Origin: Amphiduros pacificus
Lineage: Eukaryota > Annelida > Polychaeta > Phyllodocida > Hesionidae
Length of the DNA: 64,000 nt
Assembly: GCA_949316495.1 (NCBI GenBank)
Contig: OX439004.1
Coordinates: forward strand, 16,351,267-16,415,266
Direction: 5' to 3'
The notes beneath the pieces were generated by a model that ran no database searches, had not been told where the DNA came from, and saw only the letters and a list, made by a program, of their open reading frames with translations. A program made the position numbers and the translations under genes. Below, piece after piece: positions 63,831 to 64,000 of this stretch (position 1 is the stretch's first letter; each line of letters opens with the position of its first letter).

Positions 63831-64000
63831 ACTGTCAAGCGCTATGAGGAGACATTGCTTGGAACCAGCACTTCATACATGCTACGTGCCTTTTATCTGA
63901 TGAATGGTCTGATATAATCGTGATTATCATTTTTGTATTCCAGGAGGAAGTAATATGTGACTCCTGAAAAGAAAAGATTCAGTCTGGACCATTTGCCACG
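63831..64000. other. Non-coding end of window
   Basis: Possibly the body of the SINE whose head is at 63596-63830. No tail or terminal repeat is seen before the window ends. Confidence 0.35.

Overview
This is eukaryotic, AT-rich DNA with no operons, no dense coding and no bacterial signals. The decayed 3' end of a LINE whose C-terminal domain is of a type common in molluscs and other aquatic invertebrates, the density of minisatellites, and the splice-site-flanked exon all suggest a lophotrochozoan invertebrate, probably a mollusc. That assignment is inference. No complete gene lies in the window.

The best evidence for a host gene is a short minus-strand exon at 4101-4210. It has a strong acceptor, a strong donor and an in-frame signal peptide, and ends in a phase-1 intron. 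A second, weaker candidate minus-strand exon at 45438-45514 sits beside a GC/CpG-richer, promoter-like stretch (about 45430-46260). Its phase would splice in frame to the signal-peptide exon, which would make most of the window one first intron of roughly 41 kb. The rest of that gene would lie before base 1.

About 18 kb of the 64 kb (more than a quarter) is minisatellite. Main arrays, in order: 30-mer (2.7-3.7 kb), 28-mer (8.9-9.3), 35/36-mer (10.4-11.5), 38-mer (13.8-17.8, about 105 copies), 21-mer (23.7-24.0), 49-mer (24.6-25.6), 20-mer plus 21-mer (27.3-27.8), 75-mer (32.4-34.8), 19-mer (35.6-36.2), 48-50-mer (41.8-42.2), 29-mer (50.3-52.7, about 83 copies), 84-mer (53.6-56.5), 31-mer (58.1-58.5) and 24-mer (63.6-63.8). 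The units do not look related to one another. Several arrays show higher-order repeats and subfamily blocks. Nearly all long open frames here are by-products of stop-free repeat units and are not genes.

Mobile DNA: a GC-rich fold-back element with terminal inverted repeats (21838-22493); a 5'-truncated LINE 3' end on the minus strand with a (TACA)n tail (about 22637-23750); a 358-bp MITE with TTAA ends nested in that LINE's 3' UTR (22847-23204); and a tRNA-like SINE head at 63596-63830 whose A and B boxes have been pushed apart by a 24-bp minisatellite. Everything else is AT-rich non-coding DNA in which I see no gene; some stretches may be conserved regulatory sequence, but that cannot be judged from one genome.
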